A DNA stretch of 64,000 nt from Paragorgia papillata. Its lineage: Eukaryota; Cnidaria; Anthozoa; Scleralcyonacea; Coralliidae. Position 1 is the first letter of the stretch, and the number at the start of each line of letters is the position of its first letter. Shown one piece after another: positions 13,001 through 23,577 of the stretch. The stretch is taken from assembly GCA_035771165.1 (NCBI GenBank), contig JAWNZC010000001.1, forward strand, positions 4,805,001 to 4,869,000, read 5' to 3'. The notes beneath the pieces were generated by a model. The model had not been told where the DNA came from, searched no databases, and saw only the letters and a list, made by a program, of their open reading frames with translations. The translations under genes and the position numbers were made by a program.

Positions 13001-13065
13001 ATGGCATGATATATTGTGGCGGACAATGCAGTGCGAGCAATATAGATCATGTATGCCTGAAGTAC

Positions 13066-13502
13066 GTATACCGTAAATTAAATGCTCGAATTAGCGCCCA
13101 GCTTCAATTAAGCGCCCAGTCTCGAATTAGCGCCCCTCCTGAAGCGCAATTTTTGTTAATAAGCGTCCCCCTCTCAAATGAGCGCCCCCCCCCCCCCCCT
13201 TCCCCACGCAAAACTTAACGCACATATTGTATTATCAATTATCAACCCTAGCAAAAATATACCCATATGAGTACAATATATACAAATAATACAAAGTACA
13301 ATAATAATAATATACAAATATCCATATGTATATTATTATTATTTTTTTATTTTTTTGAAAAATTAAATTAGCGCCCCCTCCCCCCCCCCCCCCCCCCCCC
13401 CTCCTCCTTCAAATAAGCGCCCCCTTTCGAATTAGCGCCCCTCCTAAAGGACGAAAAATGTAATTAGGGCCTGGGGAGCTAATTCGAGCATTGACGGTAG
13501 AT
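13066..13502. mobile_element. MITE with TACCGT...ACGGTA ends, GCGCCC-rich interior
   Basis: TACCGT, then ATGCTCGAATTAGC, at the left is mirrored by GCTAATTCGAGCATTGACGGTA at the right. The interior is a degenerate AATTAGCGCCCC repeat interrupted by poly-C runs and an AT-rich block. Confidence 0.65.
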
Positions 13503-13526
13503 ACGCATAATAGACTATACTAGACA

Positions 13527-13870
13527 GGTGGCGTGTGCTATTAGCGCGCTGCCTCTCACCAAAAAGTTAAGCCCGGTTAGACGGGGTTAGTACTTGGATG
13601 GGTGACCGCTTGGGAATGACCCCGTTGTCGGGCTTGGACTCATGTGAGTTGAGTTGTAGTTGATCTCTCCTGTGCTTCGAGGGTTTTTCGCCGGGTTCTC
13701 CGCCGGCTTTCCTCGCTCCATAAAATCAACACCTAACATCTTAGCTGTGATCCGTGGTCTGAACTGTGTCGTATGGCGGCTGCCTGGAGCGCCTTTGATA
13801 TGCCTCGACACGGCCACGTTGATCTGCGTCCTTCGCAATTCAGCCGCTGGCTGCAAGTAAGGATGATTAG
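13527..13870 (+). mobile_element. 5S-rRNA-derived SINE
   Basis: The head TTAAGCCCGGTTAGACGGGG then TTAGTACTTGGATGGGTGAC matches the 3' half of eukaryotic 5S rRNA, including its internal promoter region. The body contains CTCTCCTGTGCTTCGAGGG, then CGCCGGGTTCTCCG, also present (inverted) in the SINEs at 51,241 and 60,324. A short open frame on each strand here is not a gene. Confidence 0.82.
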
Positions 13871-14204
13871 CCACCCAGTCCTCTATCCTCCTATATGCCG
13901 TATCTTAGTGAATACAAATGAGTAGTACTGTTTTTGTTAAGTACTGCATGTACATTTTGATGATATTAAAAAATCATCATTTACATATCTACACACGCAC
14001 ACCTGCCCAAGCAGAATTTATTATCTTAATTATATTTAGCTTAGCGAGTCATAGAAACGGACTGTGAGTGGTTTATATTTTGCTAATTAAAAGTACACAT
14101 TGTCACCTGCAGTATAGATTTAGAATAGATCAAAAGAATACGAAAATAGTTATTTCATCTGGCACTTGAGATGCATGGATAGTTTTTTTGTGACAAAGTA
14201 TATA

Positions 14205-14330
14205 GCAAACCCCAAAGCTCGTTCCCAGAGCCCACGTTCCCCACCCGGGAAATGAGCTGGAGACTCTGGGATAATCCGTTTCATATCACAGGATTCTTGT
14301 TATTCCGGTTGAGGTACGCATGCGTAAATA
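14205..14330. repeat. Half copy of the CTCGTTCCCAGAGCCC element
   Basis: GCTCGTTCCCAGAGCCCACG through ACAGGATTCTTGTTATTCCGG is the left half of the element at 21,790-22,012. No matching right arm was found here. Confidence 0.6.
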
Positions 14331-14724
14331 TCCGAGCGGAATCTGGATAGTATGTTCTCCTTGTTTAACTTTTCCCCAAACAAGTCAATGGGGTTGCTGG
14401 CGAAGCTCGAATTACAGCATCTACACACATACGGCGAAGATATCGATCGCGGCAACGTCTTCACTGGAGTCTTGTCGTCCGACATCTTTGTTATTCTGGT
14501 TTTATTAATTCTACTTCCAGTCACTTCAGACCAACTCATGCTCACTATTCAGCCAATAACGTAACGAAATTTAATTTTAACTAATAACAGAAATTTAATT
14601 TCTGTTTACACTAATAACATATTTGGTAAATGTCGGCAAATTTTAATTACACGAATCAAACCCAATCCACGGTATTATTATACGAAAATCATAATCGAAG
14701 TAGGGAATAATACATGCATGTGCG

Positions 14725-14848
14725 GGAATATGAAATTTATTTCGAGTGTGGCCAGGATATATCTCACAACCCACAAGTAGCTAAGCGAACGGGTGAGATA
14801 TCCTGTTCAACACGAGAAATAATTTCATATTTCCACTGAACATCCATG
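14725..14848. mobile_element. Foldback element
   Basis: GGAATATGAAATTTATTTCG ... GGATATATCTCAC pairs with GTGAGATATCC ... CGAGAAATAATTTCATATTTCC around a 25-bp loop. Confidence 0.65.
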
Positions 14849-15262
14849 TTTTGTTCTGTCTATTATATATAAAATAGTCCTATCGCCTCACAAAAATAGT
14901 TATATCTATAATGCGTTTCATATGATAATTGACACAAGTGAGATTATCGATTTTATTAGTCGCGGAAAAATCAGTAAACCATTCATTCTATTTTAAATAA
15001 TAAAGACAATTAACCTGTAGTCGTGATTGCTGGTAACACAGTGACTCTCTCACAACTGATGTTCGTAGAAACTGCGACGAAACAAAGATGAAAGACATCG
15101 GGATTTGATGTTAAGCTGGCTATATAATTTGTGGTATGTTTATATTCAACTTACAACTAGGAAGAATCTTATAGATTCTGAAAAGTGAAAAGTGGCAAAT
15201 TAACTACCGAGATTTTTAGCAACGAAACATTGACCTTTCGATTACGGAGCTCTTCGTTGGAG

Positions 15263-15420
15263 TAAGGCCTAATTGTCCACACGTATCCGTTTTCGTTTCG
15301 AAACGCAACTTTTTTTATCCGTTTTCAAAAAAAATCCGCGTCCACACGCGAGTACAGGAAAATGGCGTTTTCAAAAAGTTCCACTTTGGAGACCGTCTTC
15401 GAAAAGTTCCGTTTTTGAGA
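15263..15420. mobile_element. Truncated copy of the GTCCACACGTATCCG MITE
   Basis: GTCCACACGTATCCGTTTTC ... CGCAACTTTTTTTATCCG ... CTTCGAAAAGTTCCGTTTTTG follows the order of 11,541-11,700. The right terminus is missing. Confidence 0.6.
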
Positions 15421-15964
15421 ATTTGAAAATTTACCTTGAAAATTTATATCTTAACTCGTCCAGCCGTAGACGAAAGTTTACCGGCATTTCGAATTCTGCG
15501 AAATTCGCTCTCTAGAATACCGCCAGCCACGCAGGCTAAGGCAATGGCGGCGAAGCTCAGCTGCAGCTCAGCATATATAGGCAATTGATAACGACAAGTC
15601 ATTTTACGTCATTCTAAGGGGGCTTTCCATGCATTTACACGGTTAAATGGAACACGATTCGTTTGAGACCTGGGATGGTCTGACTGGAAAATTTGGTCCT
15701 AATCAAAAGCAAGCCCATTCTGGCCGGACTGATCGGTCTAACCTTGTCATTTGGAAAGCGCCCCTTGTCAATTGGAAAGCACCCTATATACCAGTGAACT
15801 CAGTGTAAGTTAAAATGTGGTTAACATTGAGTTCACTGTTCTATACATACTCAAAATCATTTGGGCTTAGTGACATGCAGGAGATACTATATCATGGAAA
15901 TTTATAGTCATTAAGACACTAGGCTACGATATTAAGTCTCACCCGTTGGTGGGTTCTATTTTAT

Positions 15965-16047
15965 GCGTTCGTTCGTTCGTTCGTTCGTTCGTTCGTTCGT
16001 TCGTTCGTTCGTTCGTTCGTTCGTTCGTTCGTTCGTTCGTTCGTTCG
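15965..16047. repeat. (CGTT)n microsatellite
   Basis: About 20 uninterrupted CGTT units. An adjoining 100 bp holds an imperfect inverted repeat (AGTCATCGCAAG / CTTGCGATGACTT). Confidence 0.95.
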
Positions 16048-16229
16048 GAATCGATAGTATTTTAAGTGAGTCACCGCAAGTCATCGCAAGCTGGCGATCA
16101 AACGAGACACAAGCAAGCACAAGTTGCGACACAACTTGCGATGACTTCGTGCGTTCGCGTTTGATTTAATAAGGCTAATAAGACAATGTGAAATATGTAA
16201 TTCAATAAGTAATACGATTATGACATGTC

Positions 16230-16333
16230 GGGAAATTAGTGATTAAATGTCCCCGAAAGCCGAGGGAGGATTTGTGGAAGTTCCACAAATCTTCCCTCGC
16301 CTTTCGGGGACATTTAATCACTGAATTCCCGAC
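16230..16333. mobile_element. Near-perfect palindrome, about 50-bp arms
   Basis: GTCGGGAAATTAGTGATTAA, then ATGTCCCCGAAAGCCGAGG, is mirrored on the right up to TTCCCGAC with a few mismatches. The centre is GGAAGTTCC. Probably a foldback transposon remnant. Confidence 0.7.
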
Positions 16334-16438
16334 AAGTCATGGTATTCAGTTCGTAATACCATGATTACTTAATATAATAATGCATTTCTTTGTTGTGTAA
16401 AAGAGTATATTGCTTGGATGTTTGGTCATGCATGCTAG

Positions 16439-16763
16439 CATAGGCGGCGGAACTTTGTAAAAGTGGAAAAAAGTGGGGGCTGAGCCCCCCCTGCCTTTGC
16501 GCCGAAGGTAAGGGTGATTATACGTTGAATATTTATACATCCTCGATATACAGCATTTTGAAAATTCCATATCACTGCAGGGTGACAAACCTGGTGAAAA
16601 TCGTAAGAAAAATCATGCCGTGTGATAGCTCAAAACTCATTTCATGACCAAAACGCAGGAAATGCCATTTCAGAGATTCTAGATTTCAAATAGAGGTTTA
16701 TCGCGCCCTTGGCGCTCGAAGTTCAGCCCCCCCCCCTACCAAACCTATCTTCCGCCGCCTACG
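16439..16763. mobile_element. hAT MITE with perfect 8-bp target duplication
   Basis: Ends CATAGGCGGCGGAA and inverse TTCCGCCGCCTACG. Both flanks read CATGCTAG (16,431-16,438 and 16,764-16,771). The 8-bp duplication and GGCGG-type ends are typical of hAT. No transposase. Confidence 0.85.
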
Positions 16764-16906
16764 CATGCTAGTAATGAGGGGGAAATTAGAGATTAAATTA
16801 CCTGGTGAGAACAAAAGAAACCGAGTTGATCATGGTATTACATAAGTTAGACTACAACTCGTGACAGCACTCCCCTTTCCCAGTCAAATTCTCTTCTGTT
16901 GCGTAA

Positions 16907-16925
16907 TTTATTCTTTTCCACCCAG
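16907..16925 (+). promoter_or_regulatory. Likely 3' splice site of a 5'-UTR intron
   Basis: A pyrimidine tract ending TTATTCTTTTCCACCCAG, 19 bases before the ATG at 16,945. It implies that the upstream open frame is intronic and that the sulfotransferase mRNA has at least one upstream non-coding exon, which I could not place. Confidence 0.5.
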
Positions 16926-16944
16926 GGCATCCTGCACTACTAGT

Positions 16945-18084
16945 ATGAGTTGGTCAAACGTCGGTCGACTTAAAGTACGAAAATCCTTATTTCTTATAAT
17001 TTTGGTGTTTTTGTTCGTTGGATTACTTCAACTATTGCAAGATGTACCTTCCGAAATGGCTACACCACAAAAGAACGACGATAAAGACGCTTTTTGCGCT
17101 AAGAAAAACGACGACGGGAATTATGTTGACTGTGGGGATCTGTGTCCAACGGGAGAACCTCGTGAGCGCATGCGCATGAACGTAATCTTGTTTGGTCACG
17201 GGCGTTCCGGTACATCGTTTTTGGGTCAGCTGTTTAACCAAAATCCAAACGTGTTCTACCAGTTTGAACCACTCAATGTGCTAAAAAAAATGAGCAACGT
17301 AAAACCCTCGATGCTGCAAGCCGAAGAATACGTCAAAAATGCGTTTAATGTTTTATCGTCCATTTTTAGCTGCAAATTTTCCAAATCCAAAGTCACTTTA
17401 GATTTCTTGAGTTATTACTCTACGTTACGTTTTCTGCAAAAACAGAGCGAGGCCTTGACGAGATTGGTACCGAGTTTTAAATTAAACCGTTGGAAGATGA
17501 ACGAAGTTTGTCGGGCATTTCCGAAGTACACCGTCGTGAAGTTGCTCGTGTCCAGGCTCCCGGATGGAAAGATTACCAACTTGTTGCCGCTGATACGGAA
17601 GTTAGGTGAATCGCGGTTCAAGGTCGTCCACATCATTCGGGACCCACGAGCTGTAATGGACTCGCAGGCGTCCCTGAACTGGTTCGATAACAGTACTTTT
17701 CAAGAAGCGGCGCGGACAATCTGCAGACAAACAGAGGCAAACCTGGAGGTTGAGGAATCGCACGATCCATTCTTCCGCTGCAACTACAAACGCATCGCCT
17801 ACGAAGAATTAGTCACCAAGCCTCTGAGTATCGCGCGGGAATTGTACGACTTTCTCGGGATGACGTCATCTCCGGAAGTGACGAGCTGGATCGCGAACGT
17901 GACAAGCTTAACCCAGAAAGACTTCGAGAAAATGCAAAAATGGCGGTATTCACAAATTAAGAATACCACTTTGGTTTTAGCCAGGTGGAAGTCGGCGCCA
18001 CGAAAGAGGAATTGTATAGTAGAAAAGGAATGTGAGAAGGTTATGGCAAAAATAGGATATAAGAAGTTAGCATGCGTAGATTAA
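16945..18084 (+). CDS. Carbohydrate 6-O-sulfotransferase, CHST1/3/7 type (379 aa)
   Basis: Type II Golgi membrane enzyme predicted to move sulfate from PAPS to C6 of Gal, GlcNAc or GalNAc in glycans. The ATG at 16,945 is preferred; the open frame extends 28 codons further up without an ATG and across a likely splice acceptor. A short basic cytosolic tail precedes a transmembrane anchor (about residues 13-31, LFLIILVFLFVGLLQLL). Then come the 5'-phosphosulfate loop GHGRSGTSFLGQLF (84-97), the family signature FEPLNVL (about 107-113), and the 3'-phosphate motif RDPRAVMDS (232-240). Three N-glycosylation sequons lie near 249, 318 and 340. One coding exon, as in several CHST genes. ATTAAA at 18,091 and AATAAA at 18,419 could end the transcript. 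The acceptor sugar cannot be read from sequence alone. Confidence 0.92.
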   Translation: MSWSNVGRLKVRKSLFLIILVFLFVGLLQLLQDVPSEMATPQKNDDKDAFCAKKNDDGNYVDCGDLCPTGEPRERMRMNVILFGHGRSGTSFLGQLFNQNPNVFYQFEPLNVLKKMSNVKPSMLQAEEYVKNAFNVLSSIFSCKFSKSKVTLDFLSYYSTLRFLQKQSEALTRLVPSFKLNRWKMNEVCRAFPKYTVVKLLVSRLPDGKITNLLPLIRKLGESRFKVVHIIRDPRAVMDSQASLNWFDNSTFQEAARTICRQTEANLEVEESHDPFFRCNYKRIAYEELVTKPLSIARELYDFLGMTSSPEVTSWIANVTSLTQKDFEKMQKWRYSQIKNTTLVLARWKSAPRKRNCIVEKECEKVMAKIGYKKLACVD

Positions 18085-18418
18085 AGCACGATTAAAGTCA
18101 ATATCTTTTTTGTGTAAAGCTTAGTTCACATTGGTTTATACTAGATTGTCGTCAAAAAGAGTGTTTATGCACCAGCTCCCAGTGCCCTCCGGTTCCGCTG
18201 ATCAGACCTAACAACGTTTGCGCATGTGTGGGTTTACAAGGGTAGACACTCTATGGTCACAGCTATGGTTCCCATATAACTGTCAAATTAATTCAATTTT
18301 ATCCGAAAATCGACGTGTTATTTGTTTATTAATATATATATGTAACTCTTGGCCCGCCTAGATTAGCTTTTGCTACTTGTGGGCCAGACAAATTGTAAAC
18401 TCTAATTTATAAGACTTG

Positions 18419-18424
18419 AATAAA
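18419..18424 (+). terminator. AATAAA polyadenylation signal of the sulfotransferase gene
   Basis: Canonical hexamer about 335 bases after the stop; an ATTAAA at 18,091-18,096 is an earlier alternative. Confidence 0.45.
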
Positions 18425-18492
18425 AATATGTGTGTGTGAACACTGCAAGAAATGTGGGAAATAGCCGTGGCAACAATAACCAGACAATGCAG

Positions 18493-18747
18493 ACTAACCC
18501 CTGTATTCTAAAAGCTCACTCGCACTCAATGAGTGACCCCTCACACTCAATAAGTGCAATTCAACACTCAGTGAGTCTCCACTCACCCTCACTGAGTATG
18601 AGACTACACTCACTCTCCAACCATTCAATTGAATGGTTGAATACTCAGTGAGGGTGAGTGGAGACTCATTGAGTGTTCAGTTACACTTATTGAGTGTGAG
18701 GGGCCTCTCATTGAGTGTGAGTGAGCTTTTAGAATACAGGCGTAAGT
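18493..18747. mobile_element. Near-perfect 250-bp palindrome (foldback element)
   Basis: Ends CCTGTATTCTAAAAGCTCAC and its inverse. The arms are rich in ACTCAATGAGTG/CACTCAGTGAGT words, themselves small palindromes. The centre is CCATTCAATTGAATGG. Only scattered mismatches separate the arms. Confidence 0.8.
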
Positions 18748-18912
18748 AAGATTCGACTATTTATTGGTGTTTTAAAATAAGGGCCTTGAAAATTATGAAG
18801 GGGCCAGCTCAGAATATTTAAAGATTTTGAATAATGCAGCTATACAGCAAGCAGGAACCTGAAGATTTTAGTAGTTTTCTCAAAATTTGCAAGAAACGTG
18901 TGCCAGTCTGAT

Positions 18913-19225
18913 CATAGTTAATAGAAATTAGACATGGTTTGGAAGCTAACAAAAGTCATTGTTTTATGTTTTTGTTCAGGTTTATGGAAATTTTTGCACT
19001 TTCACGGTTACTGAACATATTGTGTTTTCCGTAATGAAGTAATCATCCAATAGCAACGTTTGGGTTCAATCACTCAACCGTACCGTTTAAATATTAATAA
19101 ACCTAAAACAAAGGATTTGGCACCTTCATGTACCTTTCAACATGAATCGTAGCTTGATTGTTAACCGCTTTGAAGTTTTCCGGGTTTCCAAACCATGTCT
19201 ATTTTCTATTAACTATTAACTATGG
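18913..19225. mobile_element. MITE, CATAGTTAATAG...CTATTAACTATG ends
   Basis: CATAGTTAATAGAAATTAGA then CATGGTTTGGAA pairs with TTCCAAACCATG and CTATTTTCTATTAAC at the right. An inverted, diverged internal copy lies at about 20,307-20,530 (CAATAGCAACGTTTGGGTTC vs GAACTGAAACGTTGCTATTG). Confidence 0.6.
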
Positions 19226-19466
19226 TCTGATAAAATCATGGATAACTGAATATACATAAAAACAAGTTTCCCGCCCTTTTCCGGCCGGGAGCTCGTGCAT
19301 GCTGGTCTGATGCAAAGCGTATTTCTGCGTGTGTGTGGTTGGGACCCTACTGCTGCTGAACATATTCAAGTAAAGTAACGTTTGGGTTTATACATTTATG
19401 CATCTCACTTCAACTTACTAATACTTCTTGTTTGTATTAACTCTTTCTAAATACTTGGCAAATCAC

Positions 19467-19494
19467 ACCTATATACATATACATATATATATAT

Positions 19495-19551
<57 letters not shown>

Positions 19552-19750
19552 ACATACATACATACATACATACATACATACATACATACATACATACATA
19601 CATACATACATACATACATACATACATACATACATACATACATACATACATACATACATACATACATACATACATACATACATACATACATACATACATA
19701 CATACAGACATACATACATACATACATACATACATACATACATACATACA

Positions 19751-19782
<32 letters not shown>
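19467..19782. repeat. (CATA)n / (CATATA)n microsatellite
   Basis: About 300 bp of tetranucleotide CATA with a 5' (ATACAT)n stretch. All long open frames here (YIHT/YVCM-type) are products of the repeat. Confidence 0.97.
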
Positions 19783-20309
19783 CATGGGGTGGACGAAAAA
19801 AAGTGGCCATCATTGAAAGTATGATTAATGTGCATTGTATAACTTTTATTAGACGGTACAGAAAAAAAAATTAAAGTTATATATTTTTAGAATGCATGCG
19901 TCAAGATCTGCTCAAATATGATATCAAATTCTATAATTTTATCCATTGATTTAAAAAATATATTAATTTTTCATGATTTTCAATCTTGTAACAAATGAAG
20001 TGAATTCCAATTGGTCTTCAAATGATTAATGGAGTTTGTATACTATGGAAAGTGTTATAACAGCAAAATAGTTAGATATTTTGTTGCCATTTCACCTGAT
20101 TTCACTACAGCTTCACAGCGTGGCATGCTTTCAAAGTTAATGTAGTTTTTAAACCGATAACAAAATTAGAATTGGATATCATTTTTGAGCAGATATTGAC
20201 GCATGCATTCTAAAATATATCACTTTACATATTTTTCTTTTCTCGAATAATAGTTATTCCACATTAACCATATTTTTAATGATGGCCACTTTTTTTTGTC
20301 CACCCCCTG
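19783..20309. mobile_element. Tc1/mariner-type MITE inserted in the (CATA)n tract
   Basis: Ends CATGGGGTGGACGAAAAAAA and inverse of CAGGGGGTGGACAAAAAAAA, both continuing AGTGGCCATCATT, flanked by TA on each side. 527 bp, no transposase. An older copy lies at 12,290-13,000. Confidence 0.8.
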
Positions 20310-20640
20310 TATGTATGGTCTGGAAACTCGGCAAACTTCAAAGCGCCAAAAATGAGCACTGTTCTTTATAGCACGGTTGAGTGATTGAACTGAAACGTTG
20401 CTATTGGATAATTCGTTCATTATACTAAAATACAATGGGTTCAGTGACCGTGCACCGTGCACAAAAATGCAGAAAGGCGAACAAATAAAGATCACAAAGA
20501 CTTTAGCCGAGTTTCCAGACCATATTTTGAATGACTTTCTATTTACATATAATGAAGAAAAATACAGTTTGAAATCCCAAAACGGGACAAGCTATAAACA
20601 CAATTTCTAGATGTAAAAATTAGTGGGAAAATATCTATAA
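20310..20640. repeat. Diverged inverted copy of the 18,913 element
   Basis: The reverse complement of about 18,970-19,200 is recognisable to about 20,530. The 70-codon open frame crossing it has no family resemblance I recognise. Confidence 0.5.
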
Positions 20641-20785
20641 ACGTTTTTTTATTTCGATTGATACTTTACATTGCTTCGTTCACATAGCTTTAAAAATTCG
20701 TCCTAAAAAAGGAAGGAATGAATGTGAGAATGTGTAATGCTATAGTATCGGGGACAATATGCGTAGCTGCATGTACAATAAGCAT

Positions 20786-21704
20786 TTGCACGATGACGTG
20801 AGATCAGAGTTAGAAAAAGTATTCAACCTTCCTCCGGATGGGTTTTTAAGTTTAGATAACCTTCCTCAAAATATATAGCGAGAATTTTGTGTTTTGCAAC
20901 GTTCATAAATACTGCGTGACTTTTACAGTACCTTGGTTTTCTAGGTTTTCCTAGGTAAGCTTTGGCATACTACAATAGCTACTAATAACTGACCGCTGCT
21001 GACTGATAGCCTGCCAACTACCCTCGACTGCTGCGAAGATACAGACATCACAGCAGACATCAGCGTACATGTCTCACACATGTAGCTGCTGCCACTGCCA
21101 GTGCTGCATAATTGTTGGTTAGCCAAAGTTTTGCTGCAAATCGCATTTCTTCTCGACACCTTGCTTGATCAATTGTAACTTTCTCAGATCACCGAATGTG
21201 TTGTTTCACGCGTTTTCACTTTAAACGTTCCTTACTAAAGTAAACCTTCCTCCGGGTGGTACCCGCATACCCGCAGCTTTTTTCCAACTCTGCGCGAGAT
21301 GGTGTTTGGTGACTACAACTACCAGAATGCTTTGCCAGTATTCTAGGGCTTCGCCTAAAAGGGATGACTAAAAAAAATACCCGTCCAGTCTTTTTGCGGC
21401 TTTTCCAAAACATGTCGTCAAATTTGTTTTTTCCAAATTTGTCAAGTTTCAGCGAGTCTCAAGATCTTAGCAATCTTTTCGATACCCTAACCACAACATC
21501 AACCCTAACCCTAACCCTAATCAGAAATCTGGTTTACTCCCTAGCTTTTTGGAAAAACATATTTGACGACATAGTTTGGAAAAGTCGCGAAAGGACTGGA
21601 TGGGTCCCTTTGAGTCATCCGTTTTAGGCGAAACCCTAGAATACTGGCAAAGCATTCTGGTAGTTGTAGTCACCAAACGCCATCTCACGTCATCGTGCAA
21701 ATGT
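20786..21704. mobile_element. Nested inverted repeats with about 125-bp inner arms
   Basis: Outer ends ATTTGCACGATGACGTGAGA / TCTCACGTCATCGTGCAAAT. Inner arms about 21,296-21,420 and 21,560-21,690 share GGTGTTTGGTGACTACAACT and CCAGTATTCTAGGGCTTCGCC. A short (CCCTAA)3 run sits at about 21,505. The part between about 20,850 and 21,240 is unexplained. Confidence 0.55.
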
Positions 21705-21789
21705 CCTATTCGTCCCGTTTTATAAGTTGGAGACTGTGAAGAGCACTATACGACACTTGGAAACGGTTGGAGGGACAACAACGCAACAC

Positions 21790-22012
21790 ACAATCTCGTT
21801 CCCAGAGCCCACGTTCCCCTTACCCAGCGGGCGGGAAACGAGAAGCTCTGGGTTAATCCGTTCACGCCATCACAGGATTCTTGTTATCCGGAAGAAGAGT
21901 TATATAGAGTTCACTGTGTTCATCAGCCAATGAAATATCGATGTGAAACGGATTATCCCAGAGTCCCTCGTTTCCCGGGTGGGGAACGTGGGCTCAGGGA
22001 GCGAGATTGCAC
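21790..22012. mobile_element. MITE, CTCGTTCCCAGAGCCCACG ends
   Basis: ATCTCGTTCCCAGAGCCCAC at the left and GTGGGCTCAGGGAGCGAGAT at the right. Internal GGATTAATCC/GGATTATCC and TATATAGAGTTCACTG blocks. A half copy lies at 14,205. Confidence 0.7.
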
Positions 22013-22190
22013 AACACAGCATAACACAACGCCATGCCACCAAAACCACGCCACACCACACCACACCTCCTACACAACGCCACCAAAAACCACACAACAC
22101 TACGCCTTACCACACCGATATACAACACATGCCACGCCACAGCACATCACAACATACCAAGCCACAACACATCACAACACACTTAGTGAT
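22013..22190. repeat. Degenerate CACAACAC/CCACACC simple repeat
   Basis: A-C-rich, nearly T-free tract. The open frames across it are compositional. Confidence 0.7.
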
Positions 22191-22242
22191 AACCATTTAC
22201 AATTGTAATAAATACAATACTAATATTACACTGTACAAAGGC

Positions 22243-22425
22243 CCGTTTACACAGGCGATTTTTACTGCGATTTTGCTCCTTCTGACACATGCGATTGAAT
22301 AGATTGACTTACAATGGTATTGAACATTTGTTCAAAGCTATATGAGGTTCAATACTTTGGCGAGTCATTCATTCAATCGCATGCGTCTGGGTGAGAAAAA
22401 TCGCAGTGTAAACCCCTTAAGTGGT
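22243..22425. mobile_element. MITE, GTTTACAC...GCGATTTTT ends
   Basis: CGTTTACACAGGCGATTTTT and the inverse AAAAATCGCAGTGTAAAC. Inner inverted blocks CATGCGATTGAAT / ATTCAATCGCATG and CAATGGTATTGAAC / GTTCAATACTTTG. Confidence 0.65.
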
Positions 22426-22472
22426 CTCTTGTGTGTGACACCCATTTTGTAATGACATACAACCGTATGGGT

Positions 22473-23022
22473 GGTACGTGCTGTAAAAGTTACATAATTT
22501 TTGTAACTAGTTACAGTTACATCGTTAGAGAACTAGTTACCGATAAAAGTTACAATGAAAAGAAAGTAACTAGTTACAAAGTTTCTTCAAAAATTTTGTA
22601 ACTAGTTACAAAGTTACATTCCTTTGTCCGTGTTACTAGAATCAACAAAGAAATTACTGGTTTTTAGATGCCAGTACCATAATTATGTTTTTACAGCTAA
22701 ATGCCTAAATATAGTTGTCAGTAAGCAGAAATAGCCAAATGTGTACATAATGTACCTTTATTATTATATCAAAACCATTTTTATCAAGAAAGAATGACAT
22801 CCTCAACTGAATATCAGTAACTATACTAGTCACATTTTTGAACCAAATATTGTAACTAGTTACAGTTCTTTAAAAAAGTAACTAGTTATATTTACTTCTT
22901 CAAAAAGTAACTAGTTATAGTTACAGTTACTTCTTCAGAAAAAGTAACTAGTTTCAGTTATAGTTACTTAAAAATGTAACTAGTTACTTGTAACGAAGTT
23001 ACTCACAGCACTGCATGTAGTG
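22473..23022. mobile_element. Element made of repeated GTAACTAGTTAC palindromes
   Basis: At least eight GTAACTAGTTAC (or one-off) 12-bp palindromes occur within 550 bp, between inverted ends GTGCTGTAAAAGTTAC and GTTACTCACAGCAC. Confidence 0.65.
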
Positions 23023-23168
23023 CATGTTGTACGTTTGCGAGCATGGTGGTGCATTGTAACAAACGTTTGGTGGACAGCCGACAGGGTTCGAACCTGACAA
23101 CCTTCTAACCGGTCATTAGGTTGCAGGTTCGATCTGTCTGAGGAACAGACATATCTTCTGAGTATTTG

Positions 23169-23494
23169 CAGTGCCGGATTAACCTTCCCATGGCCGGGGG
23201 CAGAAATATTTTAGGGCCGGTCACAAAATGAGAGCCATCCCCGGAGTACGGTGAACTGAAAGCGTAGGTTGATCGGATCATCGGAGGTTTGTACTTCGGC
23301 TGCCTCAGGCGCCACTCTCCGCCCGCTTTCAAACAGAAGGGGGCCCGTGGCTGAGATAGCGTGTGATTTTCCCAGGCTAGTTCGGCCTTTCAAAGAGAAA
23401 CTGCATCATTTTTTTATTCACTCATTTTTATGGGCCGGTCAGAATCTGGGGCCGGGGGCAAATGCCCCCATTGCCGCATAGGTAATCCGCCACT
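23169..23494. mobile_element. hAT MITE with perfect 8-bp target duplication
   Basis: CAGTGCCGGATTAACC at the left, GGTAATCCGCCACT at the right, AGTATTTG on both flanks (23,161-23,168 and 23,495-23,502). 326 bp, no transposase. Confidence 0.85.
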
Positions 23495-23577
23495 AGTATT
23501 TGAGTCTTTGAGCATGACGAACATCCACTGAACGTCTGGTACATTACTTACATATGGTTTCGTTGAAACACGCTCAC

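Noticed and set aside
13561..13640. Functional 5S rRNA gene
   Set aside because: Only the 3' half of 5S is present and it is fused to a SINE body.
15963..16169. Open frame with FVRS repeats
   Set aside because: Translation of the (CGTT)n tract; no start context or homologue.
16861..16944. 28-codon N-terminal extension of the sulfotransferase
   Set aside because: It has no ATG and crosses a strong splice acceptor at 16,925; the ATG at 16,945 gives the usual type II topology.
19428..19874. Long open frames on both strands (YIHT and YVCM repeats)
   Set aside because: Pure translation of the (CATA)n microsatellite.
20941..21159. 72-codon minus-strand frame (CETC, Ser-rich) as a further coiled-coil-gene exon
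   Set aside because: Phase does not fit the preceding exon, no heptads, and it lies within nested inverted repeats.
21500..21520. CCCTAA repeats as a telomere or interstitial telomere
   Set aside because: Only about three units, inside a foldback element.
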